DNA of 64,000 nucleotides from an uncultured Collinsella sp. (GCA_902491395.1 CABUHO010000008.1:21054-85053); one strand, 5' to 3'. Numbered from the stretch's first letter, positions 1 to 9,194 are shown. Program-made: numbers and translations. The notes: generated by a model not told the origin, from the letters alone.

Positions 1-50
1 CTCCTGCGATTCATAACAGGGTTCAATGACTTACCGGTGAGGCTCGACAT
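1..50 (-). CDS. 5' end of a gene running off the window, possibly an ABC permease
   Basis: An ATG on the minus strand at 50-48 is preceded by a GAGAGGAG ribosome binding site. It opens 16 codons (MSSLTGKSLNPVMNRR) before the window ends. It lies 271 nt downstream of, and in the same direction as, the branched-chain amino acid binding lipoprotein, where LivH/LivM permease genes usually follow. The short polar, basic start would suit the cytoplasmic N-terminus of a permease, but too little is visible to name it. The A/T-rich 60-320 gap before it may hold its own promoter. Confidence 0.45.
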   Translation of the reverse strand, partial: MSSLTGKSLNPVMNRR

Positions 51-321
51 GCGGCTCTCCTCTCAAATCTCGTCGGGTTTCGGTTACCCAACAGGCCATC
101 CTTCGCCGTGTTCGGCGTTCGCAAAATAGTAGACGCTTTAGTTGAGAAAAGTGGCGATTATTTCAACTATTCTTTTGTTTTGTCCGTTTATCCATAATTA
201 TGCGTATTTCTATTGGTTTATGCAGTTTAGCCACTTTATTGTGTGAAAGTAATGTTTCCATTCTGTTACAAGCTTCCCTGTCCTGATTAAAACGGCCTCA
301 CCGGTAGCGCTTTATACGCAC

Positions 322-1488
322 TTAGGCGGCGATGTACTTGCCGTCCTGGATCACATAGGCTGTAGCGGGCTTCTCGACTTGGCCCTCGTCGTTCCACGTG
401 AGCTCGCCCGTCAGGCCCTCGATCTTGATCTTGCGCATGGCCTTGGCAAGATCGCCGGCAATGTCGGCGCCGTCGGCCGTAATATCGATGTCTGCCTTAT
501 CGATAGCCTCGACAATCGCATGGACGCAGTCATAGGCATCGGCGGCAAACTGGTTGGGCGTCTCGTCGTAGGCGTCCTTATATGCCTTGACGAAGTCGGC
601 GTTCTTCTCATCGTCGGCAGAGAACGGGGTCATGAGCAGCACGCCCTCGGCAAGGGAGGTGTCGAAGCCCTCAACGGAGAGCAGGCCGTCCATGCCGTCG
701 GTACCCATGAGGGTCATGTCGTATCCCATGTCCTTGGCGTTCTTGAGCAAAACGGACGCCGGCGTGTAGTAGATCGGCGCAAAGATGAGCGTGGCGCCGG
801 CCTCCTTGGCCTTGGTGAGCTGGTTGGTAAAGCTCGTGGAGGAGTCGTCCTTAAAGGTCTCGGTATCGACGATATCAAGTTTGGACTCCTTGGCCTGCTC
901 GGCAAAGGCATCGGCAACACCCGAGCTGTACGTATCGCCGGAGTTGTAGAACAGGGCGATCTTGGCGTCCGCATACTTCTCGGCCAAGAACTTCGCGGCA
1001 CTCGTGCCCATGGTGGGGTCGGTGAAGCAGACCTGGAAGACCGTGGTCTTGTCCTTGGTGACGTCGAGCGACGAAGCGGATGGCGTGACCATGAGCATGT
1101 CGTCGGCAATCTCGCCCGAGACGGCAACGGCGGCACCGGTGGTGACGGGGCCGACGAGCGCCTGCATGCCCCAGTCGCACAGGGTATTGAAGGCGTTGAT
1201 GGCCTTCTCGCCGTCGGCGACGTCGTCCTCGGACTTAAGCGAGAGCTTGAGGTCCTTGGTCGAGAAATCCTTGACGGCGAGCTTGGCACCCTTCTCGACC
1301 GAGACACCATAGGTTGCCGCGGCGCCGGTCAGAGGACCGATGACGCCGATCTTGAATGCGCCGTCTTCATCGGCGGAGCCGCCATCCGAACCACCCGAGG
1401 AGCAGCCGGCAAGTGCGACGGTGCTGCCGAGCGCGGCGGCGCCGGCGAGGAAGTTCCTACGGCTGAGCGTGCTGTTGATGTTGAACAT
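322..1488 (-). CDS. livK: Branched-chain amino acid-type ABC transporter substrate-binding lipoprotein
   Basis: This is a periplasmic-binding-protein fold type I receptor of the LivK/Leu-Ile-Val family, 388 aa. It would capture branched-chain amino acids or a related ligand outside the membrane for an ABC importer. The N-terminus has a twin-arginine motif (SRRNFLAG), a hydrophobic stretch and a lipobox LAGC, so it is probably exported by Tat and lipid-anchored. The mature part starts after a Ser/Gly/Asp linker and continues with FKIGVIGPLTGAAATYG, typical of the family. The ATG at 1488 was chosen over an upstream in-frame one because AAAGGGGGG sits just before it and the signal peptide starts there. 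The symbol is by family; the ligand is not proven. Confidence 0.88.
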   Translation of the reverse strand: MFNINSTLSRRNFLAGAAALGSTVALAGCSSGGSDGGSADEDGAFKIGVIGPLTGAAATYGVSVEKGAKLAVKDFSTKDLKLSLKSEDDVADGEKAINAFNTLCDWGMQALVGPVTTGAAVAVSGEIADDMLMVTPSASSLDVTKDKTTVFQVCFTDPTMGTSAAKFLAEKYADAKIALFYNSGDTYSSGVADAFAEQAKESKLDIVDTETFKDDSSTSFTNQLTKAKEAGATLIFAPIYYTPASVLLKNAKDMGYDMTLMGTDGMDGLLSVEGFDTSLAEGVLLMTPFSADDEKNADFVKAYKDAYDETPNQFAADAYDCVHAIVEAIDKADIDITADGADIAGDLAKAMRKIKIEGLTGELTWNDEGQVEKPATAYVIQDGKYIAA

Positions 1489-1737
1489 GGTGTCCCCCCT
1501 TTCGCTGGCCGCGGTGCGGCCGTCTTGCGGTACAGGGCAAACCTTATGGTTCAAACGTTGACAGTTTGTTACGGAACTTCGTTTGTAGCGAGCGTGTTTC
1601 CAATGTTTCCGCAGCGTTTCGGGGGTAGCGTTTTGTGCGGCTCCTGTTGCCTGGCAAGCACGCGCCCTCGGTTCACGCTAGAATGCACTCAACCTTAACT
1701 GGTCAATCATCCATACAGATGCACGAAGGAGCTATCT

Positions 1738-3081
1738 ATGAGCGAACCCCTGCGCACCGTGAACGTCGGCCTGATCGGTCTGGGAACCGTCGGCGGCGGC
1801 GTGGCTCGTCTGATCAAGAGCCACCACGATGAGTACCTGGCCGCCTACGGCATCGACCTTAAGCTGACCCGCGCCTGTGCGCTTGCCTGGGAGCAGGCCG
1901 AAGCCGCCGGTATTGAGCGCGAGGCCTTTACGAACGACTGGCACGACGTCGTCACCGACCCCGCCGTCGACATCGTCGTCGAGCTGATCGGCGGCGAGCA
2001 CCCCGCGACCGAGATCTTCACCACGGCCTTTGAGAACGGCAAGCATGTCGTCTCCGCCAACAAAGCCCTGCTCGGCCGTCACGTCGAGACGCTCGCCGAG
2101 AAGGCGCGCGAGTGCGGCGTGCAGATCAAGTGCGAGGCCAGCTGCGGCGGCGGTATCCCCATCGTCAGCACGCTCGAGCACGACCTGGTGGGCAACAAGA
2201 TCCTGACCATCGCCGGCATCCTCAACGGCACCACCAACTACATTCTGTCGCGCATGGACGCCGAGGGCGCCGATTACGCCGACGTGCTCGCCGACGCCCA
2301 GGCCAAGGGCTACGCCGAGGCCGACCCGTCCGCCGACGTCGACGGCTTCGATGCCGCCAGCAAGACGGCCATCCTCGCCTCCATCGGCTTTGGCACCCGC
2401 GTGACCACCGACGACGTCTACCAGCAGGGCATCCGTACCATCGGCGCCGAGGACATCGCCCAGGCCCGCGAGCTCGGCTACACCATTAAGCTGCTGGGCA
2501 TCGCCCGCAACACCGATGCCGGTGTCGACGTCCGCGTGCACCCCACGCTGATCCCCGCCGACCACATGCTCGCCAAGGTCAACGGCGCCATGAACGCCGT
2601 CTACGTGGTGGGCGACGCCGTGGGCGAGACCATGTTCTATGGTGCCGGCGCAGGCTCCTTCCCCACCGCGAGCGCCGTCGTGGGCGATATCCTGTCGCTG
2701 TCCGAGCAGATCAGCCGCGGTGTGGCACCGCTGCCCGAGATTGAGCCCTATGGCCACAACCTTGCCTTTAAGCCCATGGACGAGCTCCAGACCAAGTACT
2801 ATGTGCGCCTGAAGGTCGCGGACCGCGTGGGCGCCCTGTCCGAGACGGTCGACATCTTTGCCAAGCACAACATCTCGATCTCGCTCATCAATCAGGTCGA
2901 GGATGGCAAGTCGGGCGTCACCGACACCTGCTCGGTCATCTTCCTGACGCACCGCGCGCTCGAGAAGGACGTCCAGGCTGCCGCCGCCGAGCTTGCAGGC
3001 GTCGACTGCGTGGCCGAGGTCGCCAACGTCCTGCGTATTGAGGACGTTGAGGCCTGGACCGAAGGCGTTATGGCCAACTAG
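1738..3081 (+). CDS. hom: Homoserine dehydrogenase with C-terminal ACT domain
   Basis: NAD(P)H-dependent reduction of aspartate semialdehyde to homoserine, at the branch to threonine and methionine. The 447-aa protein has the N-terminal Rossmann motif (GLIGLGTVGGGV, about residues 10-21), the homoserine dehydrogenase catalytic region (ILNGTTNYILSRM, followed by AEADPSADVDGFDAASK) and a C-terminal ACT domain from about residue 350 (VGALSETVDIFAKHNISI) that usually gives threonine feedback control. The ATG follows AAGGAG at normal spacing. A TAGAAT at 1679-1684 is a plausible -10 box. No aspartokinase or threonine synthase is adjacent. A strong terminator follows, so it is probably monocistronic. 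Confidence 0.95.
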   Translation: MSEPLRTVNVGLIGLGTVGGGVARLIKSHHDEYLAAYGIDLKLTRACALAWEQAEAAGIEREAFTNDWHDVVTDPAVDIVVELIGGEHPATEIFTTAFENGKHVVSANKALLGRHVETLAEKARECGVQIKCEASCGGGIPIVSTLEHDLVGNKILTIAGILNGTTNYILSRMDAEGADYADVLADAQAKGYAEADPSADVDGFDAASKTAILASIGFGTRVTTDDVYQQGIRTIGAEDIAQARELGYTIKLLGIARNTDAGVDVRVHPTLIPADHMLAKVNGAMNAVYVVGDAVGETMFYGAGAGSFPTASAVVGDILSLSEQISRGVAPLPEIEPYGHNLAFKPMDELQTKYYVRLKVADRVGALSETVDIFAKHNISISLINQVEDGKSGVTDTCSVIFLTHRALEKDVQAAAAELAGVDCVAEVANVLRIEDVEAWTEGVMAN

Positions 3082-3115
3082 TTCGGTCTTCGGTATACGA
3101 CATGTATGCCTGCGG

Positions 3116-3147
3116 GGCTCCCGTCCGGTCTGGACGGGAGCCTTTTT
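3116..3147 (+). terminator. Rho-independent terminator of hom
   Basis: Perfect 11-bp stem GGCTCCCGTCC / GGACGGGAGCC with a 5-nt loop, followed at once by TTTTT. It lies 35 nt after the hom stop. Confidence 0.92.
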
Positions 3148-3303
3148 GTTTGTTCTCGGGGCACATTGGCGTGGCTTACGTTTGAACAACTCGACCGCTC
3201 ATTGACAACCGGGGGTACCGTTCACCGATAAGCGAACGTGCTCGTTTTTGACCGCCACTATGCTGTGCTGCGTATGTCCGCACCCCCGAAGAATGGAGGC
3301 ACC

Positions 3304-4053
3304 ATGTTGCTCGAGGGTAAGAAAGCAATCATCACCGGAGGCACGCGCGGTATCGGCTATGCCATCGCCTGCCGTTTTATTGAGGAAGGCGCTGCCGTCA
3401 CCGTCTTTGGCTCTCGCCAGGAGACCGCCGACGCCGCCGTTGATAAGCTGACCGCAGCCTATCCCGAGGCCAAGATCTGGGGCCGTTCCTGCGACCTCAC
3501 CTCACTCGAGGCCGTAACCGAGGCCTTTACCCAGGCAGCCGCCGACATGGGCGGCCTGGACACGGTCGTCAACAACGCTGGCATCTCCCAGAGCACCCCG
3601 CTGCTCAACTACACCGCCGAGGAGTTCGCCAAGGTCATGAACCTCAACGTGACTGCTGTCTTTAACGGCCACCATGCCGCCGCCAAGATCATGACCGAGG
3701 CCGGTCACGGCGGTACCATCACTACCACGACCTCAATGGTCGCCAAATATGGCCAGCCCTCCGGCGTCGGCTATCCTACGTCTAAGTTCGCCGTCAACGG
3801 CATGGTCCAGTCGCTCTCGCGCGAGCTCGCCCCCAAGGGCATTCGCGTCAACGCCGTCGCGCCTGGCGTGACCAGGACCGATATGGTTGCCGCCCTGCCC
3901 GACGAGGTCATCAAGCCGCTCGTCGCCACCATCCCGCTCGGCCGCATGGGCGAGCCCGAGGACGTCGCCAACGCCTTCGTCTTCCTGGCAAGCGACATGT
4001 CCTCCTATGTCACGGGCGCCGTACTCCCCGTCGACGGAGCCGCCCGATCCTAA
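3304..4053 (+). CDS. SDR-family oxidoreductase (FabG-like)
   Basis: Short-chain dehydrogenase/reductase, 249 aa, classical type. The cofactor motif TGGTRGIG is near residues 11-18 and NNAG near 89-92. The catalytic Ser lies in TTTTSM, and the Tyr/Lys pair is the YPTSK motif. It ends with the usual YVTGAVLPVDGA substrate-loop tail. It would use NAD(P)H to reduce or oxidise a keto/hydroxyl group. 3-Oxoacyl-ACP reductases, sugar-alcohol dehydrogenases and bile-acid hydroxysteroid dehydrogenases share this fold, and the sequence alone does not separate them. No fatty-acid genes are adjacent, so a FabG role is doubtful. The ATG at 3304 follows GGAGG; an upstream in-frame start lacks such a site. 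Confidence 0.85.
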   Translation: MLLEGKKAIITGGTRGIGYAIACRFIEEGAAVTVFGSRQETADAAVDKLTAAYPEAKIWGRSCDLTSLEAVTEAFTQAAADMGGLDTVVNNAGISQSTPLLNYTAEEFAKVMNLNVTAVFNGHHAAAKIMTEAGHGGTITTTTSMVAKYGQPSGVGYPTSKFAVNGMVQSLSRELAPKGIRVNAVAPGVTRTDMVAALPDEVIKPLVATIPLGRMGEPEDVANAFVFLASDMSSYVTGAVLPVDGAARS

Positions 4054-4502
4054 AGGTCGAAAGCCACGGCTTTGCATCTCAACATAGATCGTTTCGGCTG
4101 CATTATGGGTCGGACGGACGCTCCAATTGCTTTCGTCCGTCTGGCCCCTTTCAATACTGCAGTTGACCTATGGAAACGAATGTTCCGAAATAATCCACAC
4201 ACGCAGGCGCCGCCTTCTTCACATGGCACGAGGGTCGCAAAAATAACTTCTGATGCAAGACGACAGACCGACCCGCGCCAAGCGGCATGTCGCCATTCAC
4301 CGACTCGTAATTTGTTGCTCAACATAATTGCACGTTACCGCCCTTACACTATGGCTAAGTAGACGGGAATTGACTCGCGACAGCAGGAACGCAACGATCA
4401 ACACTTGATCTATCCCAGTGATTGTCCGCGCCTTGTCAGCAACATCTTTCTTGCCATTACTGCCACAAAGAAGTCGAATTCACACAAAAGAAAGAAACAA
4501 CA
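4054..4502. other. Non-coding stretch at the left edge of the accessory island
   Basis: No supportable gene. Base composition falls from GC-rich to AT-richer here, marking the switch to accessory sequence. It contains the regulatory module at 4298-4346 that recurs upstream of the FHA operon. A TTG at 4422 would extend the next gene by 27 residues including one CxxC, but it lacks a ribosome binding site. Confidence 0.6.
4298..4346 (+). promoter_or_regulatory. Upstream module shared with the FHA operon (copy 1)
   Basis: CACCGAC-N4-AATTTGTTGC-N22-CCCTTA. The same three blocks with identical spacing occur at 6369-6417, upstream of the FHA gene. The spacing match without gaps suggests a common promoter or operator that co-regulates the two-TM gene and the operon. 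No standard -35/-10 pair fits both copies convincingly. Confidence 0.5.
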
Positions 4503-5813
4503 ATGGGTATTCGTGAAGCCAAGGCAGGCGAAATTGGCAAAACATTTTTCAACGGAATGGTATGTCTGGTAATCGGTTTCTTCTTTTCCCTAATCGACAA
4601 TATATTCCTTAAGATGCTGCTTGGATGGTTTCCAATGATCATCGGCGGGTTCAACGTAGTGTACGGGATTCTCCTTATCATTAATTACTCATCACACCTA
4701 AAAGAGTGGGAAGCGGCAGACGCGCATCAAGCCCGAATTGATGCCGAACGGAGTCGCAGGCAATCCCTCAAAATCACTTACGACAGGTATCGGCGCGCAC
4801 TGGATTTTTATCAAAAATGCAGCGAATTAGGGATCGACCGCCTGACAGGCAACGAAAGCAAAATCAAAATGGTTGCTGAAACGGAAGGCAGTATTTCGCC
4901 TCAAGACGCCCTCGCACTTTACCGCGAGGGCGAAAAGCCGGAAGAAAAAGTTCTGGCTGCCGTCCATTCTTATCTGCACTTCACCGAAATTGATAACGAC
5001 AGAAAATCTCGTCCCGACGAGTCAGCAAACCTTATCGGCAAGGATAAATATACACACCGGGCACAAGTCGAAATAGCACGGCTTTCAAAAAAGACGCAAG
5101 ACTGCGATGCGGTGCAAAAGGGTATGGCTTCTGGCGCCTTCGTCATGCAACCGAATAAGCCCAACACGACAGCTGCAACACTTAAGGGGCAGGTTATAGG
5201 CGGTCCAGCCATGGGCGTGGCCTATGCCGCCGAAGCACGCCGGGAGTACGAAGAGGCGCAGAAATCAGCTCGAGACCTCCAAAACAGCCTGAATGAATTC
5301 GGTGATGTTCTTTCCAGTCAAAACCATGAGGACATCTTGATCCTTAGCGAATGGCAGCGTTCAATCTACCCCTTTAAAAAACTTCTCGTAAATGTAGATG
5401 AAACTGAGAAGTTATTCTCAAAGATCAATATAGATGTCACCTCTCCTGAAATCACCGAAGGGGGCAACCTTCGTGTCTGCGTCAAAACCTCTTATAAAGA
5501 AACACCAACCATCTTGACAAAGCCCGCCATCCTTGATGGGTCGGTGAGAATAATTGCAAAATACGACGACGAAGTGATAGGCAAGGTTGTTTATTGTCCA
5601 AGTGGCTTTAATCAGCTGAATCCCGCTTTAATCATGGGTTTCGGAAGCCGTGGCGACAACTTCCGAATCATCGAATTAGAGGAGAGAAAGACAGAGCCTC
5701 TGATTTCTAAAATTCAATTTGAATTTCAACCGGTCCATCTGTGGGCGCTTGAAATCGGAGACAATCACTGGCCGGAACGCCATATCGCAAAAATACTTCA
5801 AAACAAAGCATGA
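4503..5813 (+). CDS. Two-TM membrane protein with large cytoplasmic domain, unknown function
   Basis: 436 aa. Two hydrophobic segments lie at about residues 14-32 and 36-61. A charged, probably helical region follows (about 65-280, rich in Glu, Lys, Arg and Gln), then a soluble C-terminal domain with beta-type sequence (about 310-430). No known family is recognised. Codon use is AT-richer than the flanking chromosomal genes, pointing to transfer. The ATG at 4503 has only a weak A-rich leader. It shares an upstream module with the FHA operon and points the same way, so it may act with it, for example as a membrane partner. That link is inference. Confidence 0.7.
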   Translation: MGIREAKAGEIGKTFFNGMVCLVIGFFFSLIDNIFLKMLLGWFPMIIGGFNVVYGILLIINYSSHLKEWEAADAHQARIDAERSRRQSLKITYDRYRRALDFYQKCSELGIDRLTGNESKIKMVAETEGSISPQDALALYREGEKPEEKVLAAVHSYLHFTEIDNDRKSRPDESANLIGKDKYTHRAQVEIARLSKKTQDCDAVQKGMASGAFVMQPNKPNTTAATLKGQVIGGPAMGVAYAAEARREYEEAQKSARDLQNSLNEFGDVLSSQNHEDILILSEWQRSIYPFKKLLVNVDETEKLFSKINIDVTSPEITEGGNLRVCVKTSYKETPTILTKPAILDGSVRIIAKYDDEVIGKVVYCPSGFNQLNPALIMGFGSRGDNFRIIELEERKTEPLISKIQFEFQPVHLWALEIGDNHWPERHIAKILQNKA

Positions 5814-6044
5814 AAACAGGCTCCCAGCACCCACCCCAGCCATATTGAAGCGACAGGAAAGGAGGCACAAAAAAGTATCTTCATTCTATTTGCTTCGATA
5901 ACTTAACCCGCTCATAGCATGTGAGCATGTGAAGCGCACGCCCATTCAGTCGGATCCGCAAGGACGTTAGCCAGAGCCGTCACGATCATCGAAAAGCCGC
6001 AATCTCCAATAGTCAGATTCCAAAATCCCGCGAAGATAAATTGT

Positions 6045-6266
6045 AAAGGCGCGCCGCCTGCATCAACCGCAGGCGGCGCGCCTTCTTTTCTTTGAACGGA
6101 ACCGTCTCCCAGTATTCTGGCTCAGAATGGGATGCGGTTTCCCTAACGAGCCTCTCGCGGAAACCAGGGACCGTTTCTAACGCCAATTCCGAGATGTACT
6201 ATCCCGCAGAAGTCGATGCGGAAACTGCATCCCATTCTGAGCCCTCAAACTGGGATGCACTTTCCC
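6045..6266 (+). repeat. Dispersed hairpin repeat, copy A (about 220 bp)
   Basis: It begins with a 14-bp GC hairpin (6048-6082) and a T-rich tail. Six alternately oriented copies of a motif close to GGAAACYGCATCCCRTT follow, forming three inverted pairs. Copy B at 12883-13108 aligns along its full length. The remaining sequence from 5814 to 6044 shows nothing I can name. Confidence 0.8.
6048..6082 (+). terminator. Terminator-like hairpin at the start of repeat A
   Basis: 14-bp stem GGCGCGCCGCCTGC / GCAGGCGGCGCGCC with a 7-nt loop, followed by TTCTTTTC. It could end transcription from the two-TM gene 235 nt upstream. Confidence 0.6.
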
Positions 6267-6368
6267 AATGGGGCTAGTCGTGCCATCCTAATCAAAACAC
6301 GACCGCATCACGCCTCTAAGATAACCAACTCTCATATTGGAGCAAACGCATCAGGCGGCGCAACCGCT

Positions 6369-6417
6369 CACCGACATACAATTTGTTGCACAGTAAAATC
6401 GGCTACTGGCACCCTTA
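6369..6417 (+). promoter_or_regulatory. Upstream module of the FHA operon (copy 2)
   Basis: Same blocks and spacing as at 4298-4346: CACCGAC-N4-AATTTGTTGC-N22-CCCTTA. It ends 41 nt before the operon's first ATG, a distance that fits a promoter or operator. Confidence 0.5.
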
Positions 6418-6457
6418 TCCTTTGTTTTACGAATAAGTTCAAGGGAGGGAGAGCATC

Positions 6458-7394
6458 ATGCCAAGTAGGCAAACGCCGCTCGAGGTCATGTTCTCCCTGT
6501 TCAAGACCTCATTTGCCTTGAGCCATCGCACGCTTGCAGAACTGTTACTATCCGATCGGCCATTAACAAACGGACGACCCACCGCCCAAATGGCGCAAGA
6601 CACCAGCTGGCTTTCGCGCACAATCGTGCACTCGCAGCCAGGCTCCTTAGAAGATCGCTACTTTGCCGACTGGTCATGTGCATCAAATCGGATCCTGCAC
6701 AAGCTACGGGAAAAAGGTTATTCGAACGCCGACATCTATACCGCGATTGCATCAGCGACTGGTGCGATAGTTCAAACGCTCAGCGCCTATGGGCGCGATG
6801 GACTCCTTTACCGAAATGCCGCCTCGCGCCTCGTCGGCTGCCAGTCAGACGAAGACGACAGAGCCCTCATTTCGATCGCGCTTGTGGTTTCGACCGCCTG
6901 TTGGTGCGATCCGGCTCGTTCCATCACGTACATCATTGACCACATCAAACGTGCAGGGAACGTCCGATCGTTTACCCCCCCCCTCAAGCGTTTCTTCCAG
7001 TCCATGCGATTTGAAACAAACCGGCACCGCACATGCGCTCGGCCTAATTAGGATCGACAACGAACTCGTCGTCGGTGGTCCCTATGCCATTGAACCATCG
7101 GCCATAGGCTCCATCATTGGAGCGCTCGCACTCGAGGATGGAGCTGTCACCGATGTTGGACCAGATGCCTCTGCCAGACATCTCCGCATCTTCACCGAGA
7201 GCAACGTTTGGTACGCACAAGACCTCGGTTCGGCCAACGGGACATATCTAGTCGAAGCGTCCAACGGAAAGAAACTCGATATCAGCTCCGGCGCACCCGT
7301 CCAGCTACACCCCGGTGACATCCTGTGTCTGGGTCGCAGCACTACTTTTGCCGTTGTAGCTACGACGGCTGTCTTAGCAAATCAGCATTACTAA
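6458..7394 (+). CDS. FHA-domain protein, reading frame broken at a C9 tract
   Basis: Two overlapping frames make one recognisable protein. The first runs 6458-7051 from an ATG preceded by AGGGAGG. It gives a 172-residue, mostly helical N-terminal region of unknown family before the C9 tract at 6975-6983, then 22 codons of out-of-frame sequence to TAG. The second frame, read with one C fewer, carries a forkhead-associated domain (about residues 204-295 of the joined 311-aa product): ASARHLRIF, then DLGSANGTYL, then LHPGDILCLG. FHA domains bind phosphothreonine and often recruit partners in signalling or secretion complexes. The break could be phase variation, ribosomal or polymerase slippage, decay, or a sequencing error. 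It is the first gene of the operon that runs to 11331. Confidence 0.75.
6975..6983 (+). repeat. C9 homopolymer at the frame switch of the FHA gene
   Basis: Nine consecutive C. Loss of one C (or gain of two) joins the N-terminal frame to the FHA frame. This is the usual layout of a slipped-strand contingency switch. Confidence 0.85.
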
Positions 7395-7413
7395 CCGTGG
7401 AAACAAGGTGACT

Positions 7414-8520
7414 ATGAGCATCACGGATGTCATCAAATACGAAGGCGACAATCATACTTTTATCTGGAAACACCCTTCAGAGGATTTCAATACAGGCTCG
7501 CAGCTCATCGTCCACGAAACCCAAGAAGCAATTTTCTTCCTTAATGGACAGGCCCTGGATTCCTTTGGACCGGGCAGGCATGAACTTGAGACTCAAAATC
7601 TGCCGTTACTGAACGGTATTTCGAAGATAACAACGGGCGGCGTCAATCCCTTTCACTCAGAGGTCTACTTCGTTAACCTCATCGAGCAGATGGGCATCCG
7701 CTGGGGAACTAATTCCAAGATTCAGTTCATGGAACCAACCTATGGATTTCCGCTTTCGCTCGGGGCGTCCGGAGAGATGGCTCTTGCTGTAAAAGAACCC
7801 CGCAGACTCCTGCTCAAACTTGTTGGAACCGAAGCGTTGCTTTCTCAGGACAAGCTGATCAGCTATTTCAAAGCTTTCTTACAAACTCGCATAAAAACTC
7901 ATCTCGCCCAAGTAATTACCGAGCAAAAACTCTCTATTTTCGAACTTGATGCACACCTGGAAGAGTTGTCTGACTCGCTTAAGAACAAGCTGCTTCCCGA
8001 CTTTGACGCATACGGTCTCTCGTTAACGCAAATGCTGGTTACCGCTATCGTCAAACCCGAAGGCGACCCGGTATACGAGAAGTTCAAAGATCTCCATTTC
8101 AAGCAATATGCCGACGTGCGCGAAGCGCAGATAAAACAACAGGTCAGCATTATCGAACAAGAGACTGCGGCGCAGCGCACCGTAATCTCCGCAAAAGCAC
8201 GCGCAGAAAAACGACAAATCGAAGGCTATACCTATCAACAGGAACGCAGCTTCGATGTTGCCGAAAAGATGGCACAAAACGAAGCGACTGGCGAATACGC
8301 AAACATGGGCATCGGACTAGGCGTAATGGCCGGTGTCGGCGGGACCATGGGGTCAGTCATGACGGACGCGCTCTCGCGAGCGACCGGCACGGCTTCGACG
8401 CAGCCCATCCCTGCAGATACCAATTCGCAGCAAAGTGGTGCAAAGTTCTGTTCCGAGTGCGGCTATCGCTTCTCTGGGACCGAGAAGTTCTGTCCCGAGT
8501 GCGGAGCACGGAGGTCATAA
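7414..8520 (+). CDS. SPFH/Band 7 protein with C-terminal zinc ribbon (YdjI-like)
   Basis: 368 aa. The N-terminal two thirds match the SPFH/prohibitin-like family of the YdjI 'virion core protein' type (for example SQLIVHETQEAIFFLNGQ and PVYEKFKDLHFKQYADVREA). A helical segment follows (about 240-290), then a Gly/Met-rich linker and a zinc ribbon with cysteines 346, 349, 360 and 363 (CSEC and CPEC). SPFH proteins form membrane-associated oligomeric cages or microdomains. The ATG at 7414 has AAGGTG upstream; a GTG at 7408 is an alternative start. The stop overlaps the next start by one base (TAATG). It may be the membrane scaffold of the operon (inference). Confidence 0.85.
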   Translation: MSITDVIKYEGDNHTFIWKHPSEDFNTGSQLIVHETQEAIFFLNGQALDSFGPGRHELETQNLPLLNGISKITTGGVNPFHSEVYFVNLIEQMGIRWGTNSKIQFMEPTYGFPLSLGASGEMALAVKEPRRLLLKLVGTEALLSQDKLISYFKAFLQTRIKTHLAQVITEQKLSIFELDAHLEELSDSLKNKLLPDFDAYGLSLTQMLVTAIVKPEGDPVYEKFKDLHFKQYADVREAQIKQQVSIIEQETAAQRTVISAKARAEKRQIEGYTYQQERSFDVAEKMAQNEATGEYANMGIGLGVMAGVGGTMGSVMTDALSRATGTASTQPIPADTNSQQSGAKFCSECGYRFSGTEKFCPECGARRS

Positions 8521-9194
8521 TGAAGAAGACGCAGTCATATATTGCAGTAATCCCCATAGCTCTCTTTATAGCTATCGAAAGCGTGGCAATACTTTTATTT
8601 GGGCCCTCGACCACTTTTTGGATTGAGAGCGCATTCTCTTTGGCCATGCTCGGCCTGGTGGTTTCAGCCTTGTTATTTGGACCCCAAACGAATCTTAAGA
8701 TATTTGGCATCTCAAAAATACTTGTTGTTGGCGTATCGTTTACAGTCCAATTGCTGCTAAGCATACTAGGGTCCGCGCTAAAGACAGAGGCGCTTCCAGC
8801 AATTCCAATTCTCAGCTTTCTGCTAGCAAGCGTTGCGACAACCACACTCTTCGCAACGGGCGCTTCCGAATCCCACGCGTCTACTATTGAAGTTCAAGTT
8901 TCAAGCAAATCGCAATTCATGCAGAACCTTGAACTTCAGCTAAGACTGCTTTTAGATGAATCACCTTCAGAGTTGCGCACATCAATTATCAGCCTCTTGG
9001 AAACTACAAGTTTTGCCGACCCCACCAGCTGTGAAGCAAGCGCTCAAGTTGAAGATGAAATATTGAGCGCACTTCGTGATCTATCGCAATCAATCGAATC
9101 AAACGATATCGAAGGTACGGACTCGAAAATATCGCGTATGGCTTCGTTGATAAGGCAAAGAGCAGCACTGGTTAAAGCAAGCAAGGACAGCTAA
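8520..9194 (+). CDS. Four-TM membrane protein with cytoplasmic tail, unknown function
   Basis: 224 aa. Hydrophobic segments lie at about residues 8-28, 35-53, 63-85 and 92-112. A hydrophilic tail follows (113-224) with several helical stretches and no recognised motif. The start ATG overlaps the previous stop (TAATG) and its own stop overlaps the next ATG in the same way, so translation is coupled on both sides. Codon use is low-GC like the rest of the operon. It is a plausible membrane partner or pore component for the TIR-like protein encoded next, but no family is recognised. Confidence 0.75.
   Translation: MKKTQSYIAVIPIALFIAIESVAILLFGPSTTFWIESAFSLAMLGLVVSALLFGPQTNLKIFGISKILVVGVSFTVQLLLSILGSALKTEALPAIPILSFLLASVATTTLFATGASESHASTIEVQVSSKSQFMQNLELQLRLLLDESPSELRTSIISLLETTSFADPTSCEASAQVEDEILSALRDLSQSIESNDIEGTDSKISRMASLIRQRAALVKASKDS

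Noticed and set aside
1555..1737. T-box or other amino-acid riboswitch upstream of hom
   Set aside because: No specifier loop, T-box sequence or terminator/antiterminator pair was visible.
1732..3189. Long open frame antisense to hom
   Set aside because: Shadow of hom; composition is low-complexity Gly/Asp/Val and no start site is supported.
4422..4502. In-frame TTG extension of the two-TM protein containing one CxxC
   Set aside because: No ribosome binding site, a single cysteine pair only, and the hydrophobic N-terminus fits the ATG at 4503.
6092..6277. 61-codon frame inside repeat copy A
   Set aside because: It does not persist in copy B and only reflects the repeated motif.
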